From Azospirillum rugosum (GTDB lineage Bacteria > Pseudomonadota > Alphaproteobacteria > Azospirillales > Azospirillaceae): DNA of 64,000 bases. The position numbers and the translations under genes are program-made. Positions 23,982-32,697 of the stretch are shown piece after piece; position 1 is the stretch's first letter; each line of letters opens with the position of its first letter. The stretch covers positions 372,001-436,000 of the forward strand of contig NZ_JAGINP010000001.1 in assembly GCF_017876155.1 (NCBI RefSeq), read 5' to 3'. The notes beneath the pieces are model-generated. The model saw only the letters and a program-made list of their open reading frames with translations. It had not been told where the DNA came from and did not search any database.

Positions 23982-26645
23982 TCAGACCGTCTCGAAGGCG
24001 CCCAGCGTTTCGCCCAGGATGCCGTCCAGTTCCGCGGCCAGGGCGCGCGCGTCGTCCAGCCCGGCCTTTTCGAGCGCAAGCGCCTGATCGCCCAGGCGCT
24101 TCGCCCCCACGTTCCAGGACAGCCCCTTCAGCGTGTGGGCGGCGCGGTGGTGCTCCTTCCCGGCCTTCAGGAACTCCCCGATCTGCCGGATGTGTTCCCG
24201 CGCGCTGTCGGAGAAGGCGCCGAGCGTTTCCTGCCAGCCGTCCGCGCCCAGCGCGTCGACCAGCACCTGAACCTGCTCCACGTCGATCAGCTCTTCCAGG
24301 GCGACCGCCGCGGGCGCTTCAGTGGCGCCGTCCGGCGTGGCCCCTTCCGGCTTGGCCGCCGGCGCGCCGAGGACCGTCGCCATCTCGCGGAACAGTTCGC
24401 CCGGGCGCAGGGGCTTCGGCACGAAGCCGTTCATGCCCGCGTCCAGGCATTCCGGCCGCGAGCTGCCCGACGCGTGGGCGGTCAGCGCGATCACCGGAAC
24501 CCGCCGGATCGGCCCCTTCATCTTCCGGATCAGCCGAGTCGCCGTCAGGCCGTCCATGTCCGGCATCTGGATGTCCATCAGGACGAGGTCGAACTCCTGC
24601 GCGCCGGCCAGGCGGACCGCCTCGCTGCCGTCCTCCGCCAGCGTGACCTTGTGGCCGGACCGCTCCAGGATCCCGCGCACGATGTCGCGGTTGATCTGGT
24701 TGTCGTCCACGGCCAGGACGCGCAGGCCGGCCGGAACCACCGCGTCCGGGTGGTGCAGCGGGCTTCGGTTCTTCAGCAGGGCCTCGGGGTCGCCCACGCG
24801 GGAGGCCACGGAGAAGCGGAAGACGCTGCCGCGGCCGGGTGCGGTGTCCACCTCGATCGCGCCGCCGAGCGCCCGGCACAGCTCCTGGCAGATGGCGAGG
24901 CCGAGACCGGTTCCGCCGTAGCGGCGGGTGATGGAGCTGTCCGCCTGGGTGAAGCGCTCGAACAGCATCGGCACGGCGTCGGCGGCGATGCCGATGCCCG
25001 TGTCCTCCACCTCGAATTCCAGCAGGAAATGGGTGTCGTCGATGTCGCGCCCGCGCCGCGCCCGCACGGCGACGTGCCCGGCGTGGGTGAACTTGACCGC
25101 GTTGCCGACGAGGTTGAACAGGATCTGCCGCAGCCGCGCCGGGTCGGTCACCACCACGTCCGGCACCGTCGGCAGCATGTGCGAGGTCAGCACCAGCCCT
25201 TTCTCGAAGGCGCGGGGACGCATGACCTCCAGCACGGTCTCCACGATGTCGGCAAGCGCGCAGTCCGCCTCCTCCAGCTCGAACCGGCGGGCTTCCAGCT
25301 TCGACAGGTCGAGGATGTCGTCCAGAAGCCGCAGCAGGCTTTCCGCCGACTGGCGGGCCACCATGGCCAGCCGCTGCTCCTCGCTGGCGAGGACGCTGTC
25401 GGCGAGCAGCGCGAGGTTGCCGAGCACGCCGTTCATCGGGGTGCGCAGCTCGTGGCTGATGGTCGCCAGGAACTCCGTCTTGGCGCGGCTGGCCGCCTCC
25501 GCCGCCTCCTTCGCCTGGAGCAGCTGCTGGGAGGCGAGCCGCGGTTCGGTGACGTCGATGCAGATCCACAGCTTGCCGATCGGCGCCCCCGCGGCGCTGC
25601 GAACCGGGACGTTGTGCCAGGAGACGATGCGGCCGTCCTCCAGCGCCATCTCCCGCACCTCGTCCTCCTCCACGCCGGCCAGCGCGGCCGCGGCGGATGC
25701 GTTGCGGGAGGTGGCCATCACGTCGTCCAGCCCAGCCCCGACCAATGTGCCGCACACCTCCTGGTCGACGCCGAGCAAGCGGCAGAAGGCGGGGTTGGCG
25801 TAGGCGATGCGGCGGTCGCTGCCGGCGAACAGGATGCCGATGTCCATGGCGGCGAGCAGGGCGGACAGGCGCGCGCGCTCCTGCTCCACGTCGTGGGCCA
25901 GCTTCTCCCGGGTGTCGAGCGCCTGCGTCAGCTCGTCCACCCGCTCCTTGATGGCGCGGGACATGGCGTTGAAGGCCGCCCCCAGGCGCCCGATGTCGTC
26001 GTCGCCTTCCGCCAGCGCGTGCGGGGCGTAGTTGCCGCGCGCCACCTCCTCGCTGCACCGCGTCAGCGCGGTCAGGTGGCGCGTCAGGAAGAATCCGATC
26101 AGCGTGAGCAGCCCCGTGGACAGCAGCACCTCGACCAGAGCGATGGCCACGCCCTGCGTCACCAGCATCTTCCGCGCCGCGACGATGTGGGCGAGGTCGA
26201 GGCCGAACTGCACGCTCCCCAGCCTCTGCCCGGCCAGCGCGATCGGCGCACGGACGTCGAAGCGCGCGCCGGTGTCCTTGTCCGCCAGGCTGAAGGCCTC
26301 GTCGGGGGGCGGCAGGGCGCGCTCGCGCGGCCATCCGCTGATGGCGACCAGCTTGCCCGTGCTGTCCTGCACGGCCAGATACTCCACCCCGCCGACCGAC
26401 CGGCTTTCGTCGAGCACGGCCTGGAGCGTCGCGTAGTCCCGTTGCGCCAGCGGCGCGACCAGCGCCGCGTTCAGCACCGGCGACACCTGGCTGGCGTGCA
26501 GCTGCGCCTGCTCGGCGAGGCTGCCGTACAGCAGGCGGACGCTGTTGGCGACCAGCAGCGTCAGCATCAGCGCCTCGACGAACACCGCGGCGAGCAGCAT
26601 CCGCCCGCGCAGCGTGTGCCAGGGGCCGCCCCGCCCGTCGCTCAT
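23982..26645 (-). CDS. Hybrid sensor histidine kinase (HAMP-PAS-HisKA-HATPase-REC-Hpt)
   Basis: An 887-residue membrane kinase. TM1 is about 16-36, a periplasmic sensor domain about 37-165, TM2 about 166-190, HAMP about 191-245, a coiled coil, then PAS about 265-375. HisKA follows (phospho-acceptor in SHELRTPMNG), then HATPase ([27 protein letters not shown]). A receiver domain (VLMDIQMPDMDG) and a C-terminal Hpt domain (phospho-His in AAHTLKGLSW) complete a full phosphorelay. Its ATG overlaps the stop of the upstream PhnD-like binding-protein gene (ATGA), so the two are translationally coupled and probably form one sensor unit. Its downstream target may be the convergent CheY-like protein. 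The ligand is unknown. Confidence 0.93.
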   Translation of the reverse strand: MSDGRGGPWHTLRGRMLLAAVFVEALMLTLLVANSVRLLYGSLAEQAQLHASQVSPVLNAALVAPLAQRDYATLQAVLDESRSVGGVEYLAVQDSTGKLVAISGWPRERALPPPDEAFSLADKDTGARFDVRAPIALAGQRLGSVQFGLDLAHIVAARKMLVTQGVAIALVEVLLSTGLLTLIGFFLTRHLTALTRCSEEVARGNYAPHALAEGDDDIGRLGAAFNAMSRAIKERVDELTQALDTREKLAHDVEQERARLSALLAAMDIGILFAGSDRRIAYANPAFCRLLGVDQEVCGTLVGAGLDDVMATSRNASAAAALAGVEEDEVREMALEDGRIVSWHNVPVRSAAGAPIGKLWICIDVTEPRLASQQLLQAKEAAEAASRAKTEFLATISHELRTPMNGVLGNLALLADSVLASEEQRLAMVARQSAESLLRLLDDILDLSKLEARRFELEEADCALADIVETVLEVMRPRAFEKGLVLTSHMLPTVPDVVVTDPARLRQILFNLVGNAVKFTHAGHVAVRARRGRDIDDTHFLLEFEVEDTGIGIAADAVPMLFERFTQADSSITRRYGGTGLGLAICQELCRALGGAIEVDTAPGRGSVFRFSVASRVGDPEALLKNRSPLHHPDAVVPAGLRVLAVDDNQINRDIVRGILERSGHKVTLAEDGSEAVRLAGAQEFDLVLMDIQMPDMDGLTATRLIRKMKGPIRRVPVIALTAHASGSSRPECLDAGMNGFVPKPLRPGELFREMATVLGAPAAKPEGATPDGATEAPAAVALEELIDVEQVQVLVDALGADGWQETLGAFSDSAREHIRQIGEFLKAGKEHHRAAHTLKGLSWNVGAKRLGDQALALEKAGLDDARALAAELDGILGETLGAFETV

Positions 26646-27493
26646 TTCACGGCCTTCAGGACGTGGCGCACCTCGTCGGCCAGCGGCTCCATGGCCGCCA
26701 GCTCCTCGCCGCCGACCTCGCGATAGCCGCCCAGTGCATTGGTGTTGAAGTAGGCCTTGCCCTCCGCCGTCTCCGCGAAGGCCATCAGCGCCTCGTGCAG
26801 CGCCGGCCAGCGGTCGGCCAGGCGGGCGTTCACCAGATAGACCCGGCCGGCCATGGGTTGGCTTTCGGCGATGACCTTCAGCTTCGCCTGCACGTCGGGC
26901 GCCAGCTTCTGCAGGTTCGCCAGCGACATGAAGCCGGCCGACGCGTCGCCCGCCAGCACGATCTGGGCGACGCTGTCCGCCGCGCTGACGTAGCGGAGCT
27001 GGGCCTCGACCTTGCTGTCCTTCAGCCAGTGCTGCCCCCACAGGGTCACCAGCGACGACGGGTTCAGCCCCAGCACCGTGGTGCCGCGCAGCGACGCCGC
27101 ATCGGCGTAGGGCGACCCGGCCGCCGCGACGACCACCGACTTGAAGTCGGCCTTGTAGGTCAGCAGCGGTTTGTAGCCGGCGTCCTGGCGCAGCAGCTGC
27201 GCCTGGTGCCCGGTGGTGACGGCGATGTCGTACTCCTGGTCCAGCGCGCGGCGGGCGAAGGCGGTGAAGTCGGGGGCGGTGACGATCTCCGCCGGCTGCG
27301 CCATCGCCTTCTCCACCGCAAGGCGGACCGGCTGGTACTGCTCGATGATGACCCGGGCGCTGGTGTGCGGCGCGATGCCGATGCGCAGCGGCGTGGTATC
27401 CGCGGACGGGGATTGAGCCTGGGACCACGCCGGCGCCGTGCCCGCCAGCACGGCTCCGACCAGCGAAACGGCGGCAATCAGCGACTTCAGCAT
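26642..27493 (-). CDS. PhnD-like periplasmic substrate-binding protein coupled to a sensor kinase
   Basis: A 283-residue periplasmic binding protein of the phosphate/phosphite/phosphonate (PhnD/PtxB) superfamily. Signal peptide is about 1-25 (hydrophobic ISLVGAVLAG-like core, cleavage near SQA). The binding fold follows with IGIAPHTSARVIIEQYQPVR, YDIAVTTGHQAQLL and the SPYADAASLRGTTVLGLNPSS hinge region. No ABC permease or ATPase gene is adjacent. Instead its TGA overlaps the ATG of the hybrid kinase, as in binding-protein-assisted sensors such as TorT/TorS. The likely role is to capture a small anionic ligand and present it to the kinase. AT-rich DNA at 27561-27596 probably holds the promoter. 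Confidence 0.88.
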   Translation of the reverse strand: MLKSLIAAVSLVGAVLAGTAPAWSQAQSPSADTTPLRIGIAPHTSARVIIEQYQPVRLAVEKAMAQPAEIVTAPDFTAFARRALDQEYDIAVTTGHQAQLLRQDAGYKPLLTYKADFKSVVVAAAGSPYADAASLRGTTVLGLNPSSLVTLWGQHWLKDSKVEAQLRYVSAADSVAQIVLAGDASAGFMSLANLQKLAPDVQAKLKVIAESQPMAGRVYLVNARLADRWPALHEALMAFAETAEGKAYFNTNALGGYREVGGEELAAMEPLADEVRHVLKAVK

Positions 27494-27701
27494 GGTCTCG
27501 ATCCAATGGATGGTCCGGAAACGGATGCGCCGCCCCAGGCTACGCCGGTGGTTCTACGCATTTGGCTATAATAAAAGATTATTTTTCGCGGCTCCATGGA
27601 AGAGGGCGGAAAGGGCAGCAACACTTTGACGCGGGCCATTTGCCGCGGGGGTGCGCCGGACCGCGTGGCGTAGGATATCCCGCACACGAAGGAGCGCCCA
27701 C

Positions 27702-28115
27702 ATGCCCGACACCATGACCGGAGAGGCCAACCCCGCCCTGACGCCAGAGGCCATCGCCGCGCTGGTGCGGCGCTTCTACGACGCGGCCCGCGCGGATCCG
27801 GTCCTCGGCCCGAGCTTCGCCGGCGTGGCCGACTGGGAGGAGCATTTCGAGGTCATCGAGCGCTTCTGGGCTTCCGCCCTGCTCGGCACCAAGAGCTACA
27901 AGGGCAACCCCTTCATGGCGCACGTCAACCTGGACCTGACGCCGGAGTCCTTCACGCGCTGGCTCGCGCTGTTCAAGGACGCGGCGGACGCCGTGTTGCC
28001 GCCCGCTTACGCCGAACAGGCGGTCGCCAAGGCCAACCACATGGCGCGCAGCCTGACCGCGGGGCTGTTCACCATCCCCGGCCGGAAGTACCAGCCGCCC
28101 GCCTACGCCGAATGA
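27702..28115 (+). CDS. Group III truncated haemoglobin
   Basis: A 137-residue globin-like protein. It carries the group III pattern: FYDAARADPVLGPSF (B helix), WEEHFEVIERFWASALLG and the H-proximal segment MAHVNLDLTPESFTRWLALF with the haem-ligating His. A C-terminal GRKYQPPAYAE tail follows. Such proteins bind O2, NO or react with peroxide; the precise role of group III members is still poorly defined. AAGGAG precedes ATG 27702. It is monocistronic. Confidence 0.88.
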   Translation: MPDTMTGEANPALTPEAIAALVRRFYDAARADPVLGPSFAGVADWEEHFEVIERFWASALLGTKSYKGNPFMAHVNLDLTPESFTRWLALFKDAADAVLPPAYAEQAVAKANHMARSLTAGLFTIPGRKYQPPAYAE

Positions 28116-28245
28116 CCGGGCTGCCCGGCAAAGGACGGCAAAGCAGCCAGCTAGATTCTAAAGGGGTACCCCGTCACCGCGTCTAAAACTGTAACAGTGC
28201 ATCCGTATAGTGCGGCCAATTCGAAAACAGGCCACGACAACGTCC

Positions 28246-28476
28246 ATGCACATGTCTTCACAAAACGGTCATCGGCTCCATTGCGGGCTCCATTGCGCGT
28301 GCTGCGCCCGCCCCTTCGCGCGGACCTCGCAGCGTGGCCCGGCGCCGCTTTATTGCTCGGCCGATTGCCGCACGCAGATGCGCATCCGCCAACGGGTGTG
28401 GAGCCGGAACGCCGTGATCAACGCCGCCGTCGCGTCGAACGACGACGCCCCGCCGATGCTGGCGCGCGCGTCATGA
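28246..28476 (+). CDS. Small zinc-ribbon / treble-clef-like protein
   Basis: A 76-residue basic protein with closely spaced cysteines: LHCGLHCACCARPF followed after about 15 residues by YCSADCR. The CxxC...CxxxC arrangement resembles the treble-clef zinc knuckle seen in many small CRxPF...YCSxxCR proteins, which bind nucleic acid or protein. Its TGA overlaps the ATG of the next gene (ATGATGA), indicating translational coupling. Start is ATG 28246 or 28252; an earlier in-frame start at 28210 adds 12 residues. A TATAGT element lies at 28206-28211. Confidence 0.6.
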   Translation: MHMSSQNGHRLHCGLHCACCARPFARTSQRGPAPLYCSADCRTQMRIRQRVWSRNAVINAAVASNDDAPPMLARAS

Positions 28477-28889
28477 TGAAGCTGGTGGTCCATGACGGGA
28501 ACTCCGCCGCCGGCCTGCTGCTGACGGGCTTCTCCCACATGCACGAGGTGGTGCGCGTGCTGCGCAGCCTGGAGGAAGCCGACAGCGCGTCGGTGCTGCT
28601 GGAATCCTTCGCCCGCCGTTGCCTGGACGCGGGCATCGCCTTCGATTCCACCGACCCGCTGACCGCCTGCACCTTCTGCAGCTCGCTGGTGGAGGTCGAG
28701 GTGCACGCCGAGCCGGGGACCCCGGCCGCGCATTTCGTCCGCCTGTATCACCGCGACGCCAGCGGCGTTCTGTGCCGCCTGCACCACGGCACCCTGCACG
28801 CGGTGGCCCGGCAGCTCCGCTGCGACGAAGGGCCGCGGCTCCCCTTCCCGCCGGCCATCGCCGCCTCCGCCCTGCACGGACGGGCCTGA
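28473..28889 (+). CDS. Hypothetical protein coupled to the zinc-ribbon gene
   Basis: A 138-residue soluble protein I do not recognise. It begins MMKLVVHDGNSAAGLLLTGF and contains LTACTFCSSLVEVEVHAE and LYHRDASGVLCRLHHGTLHA. There are four cysteines and several histidines but no known motif. Its start overlaps the stop of the upstream Cys-rich gene, so the two are translated together and may interact. It is followed by a strong hairpin terminator shared with the convergent decarboxylase gene. Confidence 0.6.
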   Translation: MMKLVVHDGNSAAGLLLTGFSHMHEVVRVLRSLEEADSASVLLESFARRCLDAGIAFDSTDPLTACTFCSSLVEVEVHAEPGTPAAHFVRLYHRDASGVLCRLHHGTLHAVARQLRCDEGPRLPFPPAIAASALHGRA

Positions 28890-28917
28890 GCCGAACACTC
28901 CCCACGACACCCGTTCC

Positions 28918-28957
28918 GACAGTGCCGGCGCCGGGTCACCCGGTCGCCGGCACTGTC
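28918..28957. terminator. Bidirectional hairpin terminator
   Basis: Perfect 13-bp arms GACAGTGCCGGCG / CGCCGGCACTGTC separated by 14 bases, between the convergent genes ending at 28889 and 28965. Confidence 0.65.
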
Positions 28958-28964
28958 GATTCCC

Positions 28965-31301
28965 TCACTCCCGGACCACGTAGGTGTAGAAGCGGGTCGT
29001 CCCGTCGCTCTCCACCTCGCGGTAGAGCCCCTGGATCTCGTTGTCGAATCCGGGGAAGCGGTTGGCCCCGTCCTGGAAGACCTTCAGGTAGTCGATCATC
29101 GGCCGCGCCCGCTCGTCCAGCCGTTCGCCGGGAACGACGGTGGCGATGCCCGGCGGGTAGACGACGAACAGAGTCGTGGCGATCCGCCCCGCCACCTGGT
29201 CGATCGGCAGGTAGTCCACGTCGTTGCGCACGAGATGGCGCACCGCCTCGCGCGGGGGCATGACCATCTCCGGCAGGTGCTCCGGCCGGAACATGCGGCG
29301 CTGAAGGTCGCTGGTGCCGCGTTCCCGGTAGAAGGCGTGCATCGCGTTGCACAGGTCGCGCAGGCGGCGCCCGGCGTGATGCTTGGGCCGGCGCGCGACG
29401 AACTCCGGGATCACGTCCTCCAGCAGGGCGTTGTCGTCGTGCAGGCGCTTGAAGGCGACCAGCCCGCTCAGAAGCGTCCCCGCCTTGCTCGATTCCACAC
29501 CCGGCGTCAGCAGGAAGAGGATGGAGTTCAGGTCGTTCTTCTCCGGCACGATCCGGTTCTCGCGCAGATACTGCGCCAGCACCGGCGCCGGGATGCCGTG
29601 CTCCTCGTAGGCGCCGGTCCGCCGGTCGAATCCGGGGGTCAGCAGCGTGAGCTTGTTCGGGTCGGTCATGGCGTAGCCGGGCTCCACCCGCCGGAAGCCG
29701 TGCCAGTCCGCACCCGGCGTCAGTTCCCAATAGCGGACGTCGGCGACCAGCGCGTCGGTCGGCACCTCCTCCCAGGCAACGTCCTCGCCGCTCACACTCA
29801 CCCGGTCGGGCACGAAGGGGTCGAAGAACCAGCGGCGGGCGGGATCGCTCTCCCGCTCCTCGAACTCCTTGCGGATGGCGCGGATCTTCTTGCGCAGTTC
29901 GATGCCCAGCCGGATCGTGTCGTCCCACAGCACCTCGCCCGACCGGCCCTTCATCATCTGCGCGCCCACGTCCAGCGACGCGAACAGCGGGTAGAAGGGC
30001 GAGGTGGAGGCGTGCTGCAGGAAGGTCTCGTTGAAGCGGCGGTGCTCCACGCGGCGGCGCTGCCCCTTGATGTGGCTGTCCTTCACGTGGATCTGCGAGG
30101 CCTGGGAGAAGCTCGCCAGCTGCTTGTGCGTGGACTGCGTCGCGATGATGCCGGGGTGGCCGTCGTGCAGCCCCTCCAGCCCCATGGCGAAGCGGCCCTT
30201 GAACAGCGGGTGGAACTTCAGAAAGCCGGCCCAGGCCTCGTCGAACAGGATGTAGTCGCAGAGATGGCCGATCTTCGCCAGGATCGCCTCCGCGCTGTAG
30301 ATGGTGCCGTCGTAGCTGCACTGCTGGATCACCGCGGCGCGGAAGGGCCGTTCCCGCTTCCAGGCATTCGGATCCTTGACCAGAGGGTTGCGGCGGATCT
30401 TCTCGCGGATGCGCTCCTCGTCCAGCGCCCCGGGGTCGATGGGGCCGATCAGGCCGTGGGCGTTGCGGTCGGTCTCCAGGAAGACCGGGATGCCGCCGCC
30501 GAGGAACAGGCTGCCGTGGTGGGCGGCCTTGTGGTTGTTGCGGTCGAACAGGACGAGGTCGTCCTCCGCCACCAGTGCCGACAGCACGATCTTGTTCGAC
30601 GCCGACGTGCCGTTCAGCACGAAGTAGGTCCGCTCCGCCCCGAAGATGCGCGCCGCCTCCTTCTGCGCCTGGAGCGCCGGGCCCTCATGGACCAGCAGGT
30701 CGCCCATCTCCAGCACGGAATTGTCGATGTCGTCGCGGAACACGGCCTCGCCCAGATGCTCCACGAAGATGCGGCCGATGGGGCTGCGGCTGTAGAAGAT
30801 GCCGCCGTTGTGGCCCGGGCAGGTCCACAGCTGGTTGCCTTCCTCCGCATAATCGACCAGCGCGCCGAAGAAGGGCGTCTTCAGCGTGTCGGCGTATTGC
30901 TTCAGCCGGCTGACGAGGTTCTTGGCGATGAACTCCGGCGTCTCCTCTGCCAGGAAGACGTAGCCGTCCACCTGGTTCAGCACGTCCACGGGAATGTTCT
31001 CCAGCCGCTGGCGGCGCACCAGTAGGATGATCGGCATCTCCAGCCCGCGGCGGCGGGCCAGCGCGATCAGCGACGCCGTCTTGCCGTCCAGCCCGCGCTT
31101 GCCCCAGTCCACCACCATGCAGCCGATGGCCGAATCCGTGCGGATGGCGAGTTCGGCGTCCTCCACCCGGCGGGCGCGGATCACCTCGAATCCCATCCGC
31201 TCCATCTCGGCGGTGATCTGCTGGAGGCGGATTCCTTCCAGCTCGTCGGCGTCGAAGGCCGGCGCGCAGACCAGGAACGTGAAGCGGCGGAAGAAATCCA
31301 T
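28965..31301 (-). CDS. Orn/Lys/Arg-type decarboxylase (fold-type I, PLP)
   Basis: A 778-residue inducible-type basic amino-acid decarboxylase, most like arginine decarboxylases. A receiver-like N-terminal wing domain (about 1-135) precedes the PLP domain. Motifs include LNGTSASNK and NHKAAHHGSLFLGGG near 230-270, FDEAWAGFLKFHP near 354-365 and the PLP lysine K393 in STHKQL. A C-terminal domain completes the family layout. It would convert arginine (or lysine/ornithine) to the amine and CO2, for polyamine synthesis or acid resistance. Substrate cannot be fixed by eye. A GNAT acetyltransferase gene lies 46 bases upstream and is probably co-transcribed. Confidence 0.88.
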   Translation of the reverse strand: MDFFRRFTFLVCAPAFDADELEGIRLQQITAEMERMGFEVIRARRVEDAELAIRTDSAIGCMVVDWGKRGLDGKTASLIALARRRGLEMPIILLVRRQRLENIPVDVLNQVDGYVFLAEETPEFIAKNLVSRLKQYADTLKTPFFGALVDYAEEGNQLWTCPGHNGGIFYSRSPIGRIFVEHLGEAVFRDDIDNSVLEMGDLLVHEGPALQAQKEAARIFGAERTYFVLNGTSASNKIVLSALVAEDDLVLFDRNNHKAAHHGSLFLGGGIPVFLETDRNAHGLIGPIDPGALDEERIREKIRRNPLVKDPNAWKRERPFRAAVIQQCSYDGTIYSAEAILAKIGHLCDYILFDEAWAGFLKFHPLFKGRFAMGLEGLHDGHPGIIATQSTHKQLASFSQASQIHVKDSHIKGQRRRVEHRRFNETFLQHASTSPFYPLFASLDVGAQMMKGRSGEVLWDDTIRLGIELRKKIRAIRKEFEERESDPARRWFFDPFVPDRVSVSGEDVAWEEVPTDALVADVRYWELTPGADWHGFRRVEPGYAMTDPNKLTLLTPGFDRRTGAYEEHGIPAPVLAQYLRENRIVPEKNDLNSILFLLTPGVESSKAGTLLSGLVAFKRLHDDNALLEDVIPEFVARRPKHHAGRRLRDLCNAMHAFYRERGTSDLQRRMFRPEHLPEMVMPPREAVRHLVRNDVDYLPIDQVAGRIATTLFVVYPPGIATVVPGERLDERARPMIDYLKVFQDGANRFPGFDNEIQGLYREVESDGTTRFYTYVVRE

Positions 31302-31347
31302 GGGCCGGGGCTCCGGAAGGCTGAAAGGATGGGAACGGAAAGGACCG

Positions 31348-31917
31348 TCAGTCGCCGGCCTGGACGATGCCGCCCAGATGGTCGTCGGGCAGGGCCATAT
31401 CGGACTGGCCGAGCGCCCGCTGCATGAAGACGCTGTCGGTCCAGCGCCCGAACTTGAAGCCGACCGACCGCAGGATTCCGGACTGGGTGAAGCCGCAGGC
31501 CTCGTGCAGGCGCAGCGAGGGCGTGTTGGCGCTGTCCACCACGGCGACCATCTGGCGGGCGCCGGCGGCGGCGCAGGCCTCGATCAGCGCGGGCAGCAGG
31601 CGGCGGCCGATGCCGCGGCCCTGGTGGTCCTTGTGGATGTAGATGGAATGCTCGACCGTGTAGCGGTAGGCCGGCCGCTTGCGGAACGGCGCCGCGTAGG
31701 CGTAGCCGAGAATCGCGCCGGCCTCCTCCGCGACGAGGTGCGGCAGCTTGCGCTTCAGCATCGCCTTGCGGCGGCGCTTCAGCTCCTCCGGGTGCAGGGG
31801 TTCGACGTCGAAGGGGCCCAGGCCGTGCTGGATATGGTAGCTGTAGATCGCCAGCATCGCCGCCACGTCCTCCTCGGTGGAAGGGCGGATGCTGATGGTC
31901 GGGAACGTGTCGGGCAC
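31348..31917 (-). CDS. GNAT acetyltransferase, phosphinothricin-acetyltransferase-like
   Basis: A 189-residue GCN5-related N-acetyltransferase of the PAT/MnaT group (PSTEEDVAAMLAIYSYHI start, acetyl-CoA loop DHQGRGIGRRLL about 97-108, and LHEACGFTQSGILRSVGFKFGRW-like C-terminal pattern). Such enzymes acetylate the amino group of methionine sulfoximine, phosphinothricin or amino acids. Here the gene precedes an amino-acid decarboxylase, so an amine or amino acid is the likely target, but this is inference. The next gene upstream on the same strand is upp (81-bp gap). Confidence 0.88.
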   Translation of the reverse strand: MPDTFPTISIRPSTEEDVAAMLAIYSYHIQHGLGPFDVEPLHPEELKRRRKAMLKRKLPHLVAEEAGAILGYAYAAPFRKRPAYRYTVEHSIYIHKDHQGRGIGRRLLPALIEACAAAGARQMVAVVDSANTPSLRLHEACGFTQSGILRSVGFKFGRWTDSVFMQRALGQSDMALPDDHLGGIVQAGD

Positions 31918-31998
31918 CGGGTCCTTCCTCGCGCCAATGAGACGGCAACGCGCCGGACCCGGACCTTACTCCACAGCCATGACAGTCTTATGAAGGCG

Positions 31999-32634
31999 CT
32001 ACCGCGTTCCGTACAAGCGGTCGCCGGCGTCCCCGATGCCGGGCAGGATGTAGCCGTTGGCGTCGAGCTTCTCGTCCACCGCCGCGGCGAAGACCGGCAC
32101 GTCCGGGTGCTCGTCGTAGAAGGCGCGGAGGCCTTCGGGGGCGGCGACCAGCACGGCCAGCTTGATCGACGCGGCCCCGGCGTCCTTCAGCCGGTGCACC
32201 GCTGCGGCCGCGGTGCGGCCGGTGGCGAGGATGGGATCGACCAGGATGACCAGCCGCTCCTCGACGTCCTCCGGCACCTTGAAGAAATACTCGACGGGGG
32301 ACAGCGTCTCCTGGTCGCGGTACAGGCCGATGTGGCCGATCCGGGCCGAAGGAAGCAGCGTGCGCATGCCGTCCAGCAGCCCCTGTCCCGCCCGCATGAT
32401 GGCGACCAGGCACAGCTTCTTGCCCGTCAGCAGCGGCGCGTCGAAGCTGGTCAGCGGGGTTTCCACCGGACGCTCCTCGATCGGCAGGTCGCGCGTCAGC
32501 TCATAGCCCATCAGCTGCGCCAGTTCGCGCATCACCTCGTGGAACCGGGCGGTCGGCGTTTCCCGCCGCCGCAGCAGGGTCAGCTTGTGCTGCACCAAGG
32601 GGTGGTCGATGAGCGTGAGCGTCGGAATGGTCAT
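31999..32634 (-). CDS. upp: Uracil phosphoribosyltransferase
   Basis: A 211-residue UPRT that makes UMP from uracil and PRPP. Motifs include the early LTLLRRRETPTARF, MRAGQGLLDGM, the PRPP-binding loop VILVDPILATGRTAAAAV and the C-terminal uracil-binding YILPGIGDAGDRLYGT. It lies downstream of URC4 and URC1 homologues, the arrangement known for the URC uracil-catabolism pathway (yeast URC6 is a UPRT). It may therefore work in uracil breakdown as well as salvage. ATG 32634 gives the standard family N-terminus. Confidence 0.95.
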   Translation of the reverse strand: MTIPTLTLIDHPLVQHKLTLLRRRETPTARFHEVMRELAQLMGYELTRDLPIEERPVETPLTSFDAPLLTGKKLCLVAIMRAGQGLLDGMRTLLPSARIGHIGLYRDQETLSPVEYFFKVPEDVEERLVILVDPILATGRTAAAAVHRLKDAGAASIKLAVLVAAPEGLRAFYDEHPDVPVFAAAVDEKLDANGYILPGIGDAGDRLYGTR

Positions 32635-32656
32635 GCGGGTCCTTTCCTGTTTCACA

Positions 32657-32685
32657 CCCCTCTCCCGCCCCCGGCGGGAGAGGGG
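32657..32685. repeat. Palindromic intergenic element inside the URC operon
   Basis: Perfect 13-bp arms CCCCTCTCCCGCC / GGCGGGAGAGGGG with a 3-base loop, between URC4 and upp. It belongs to the same C/T-rich palindrome family as those at 12.4 and 42.7 kb. It could attenuate upp transcription or stabilise the upstream mRNA. Confidence 0.75.
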
Positions 32686-32697
32686 TTTAAACGCGCA

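Noticed and set aside
24135..26726. An 863-codon ORF antisense to the hybrid kinase
   Set aside because: No recognisable domain and biased composition; shadow of the kinase.
23982..27506. A single 1174-residue kinase reading through from upstream of the PhnD-like gene
   Set aside because: The first 287 codons are a shadow of the PhnD-like gene; the ATGA overlap at 26642-26645 gives the true kinase start.
28206..28211. TATAGT shared with 36637-36642 as a common regulated promoter
   Set aside because: Only the six bases plus GCG match and no -35 element is conserved, so shared regulation is not supported.
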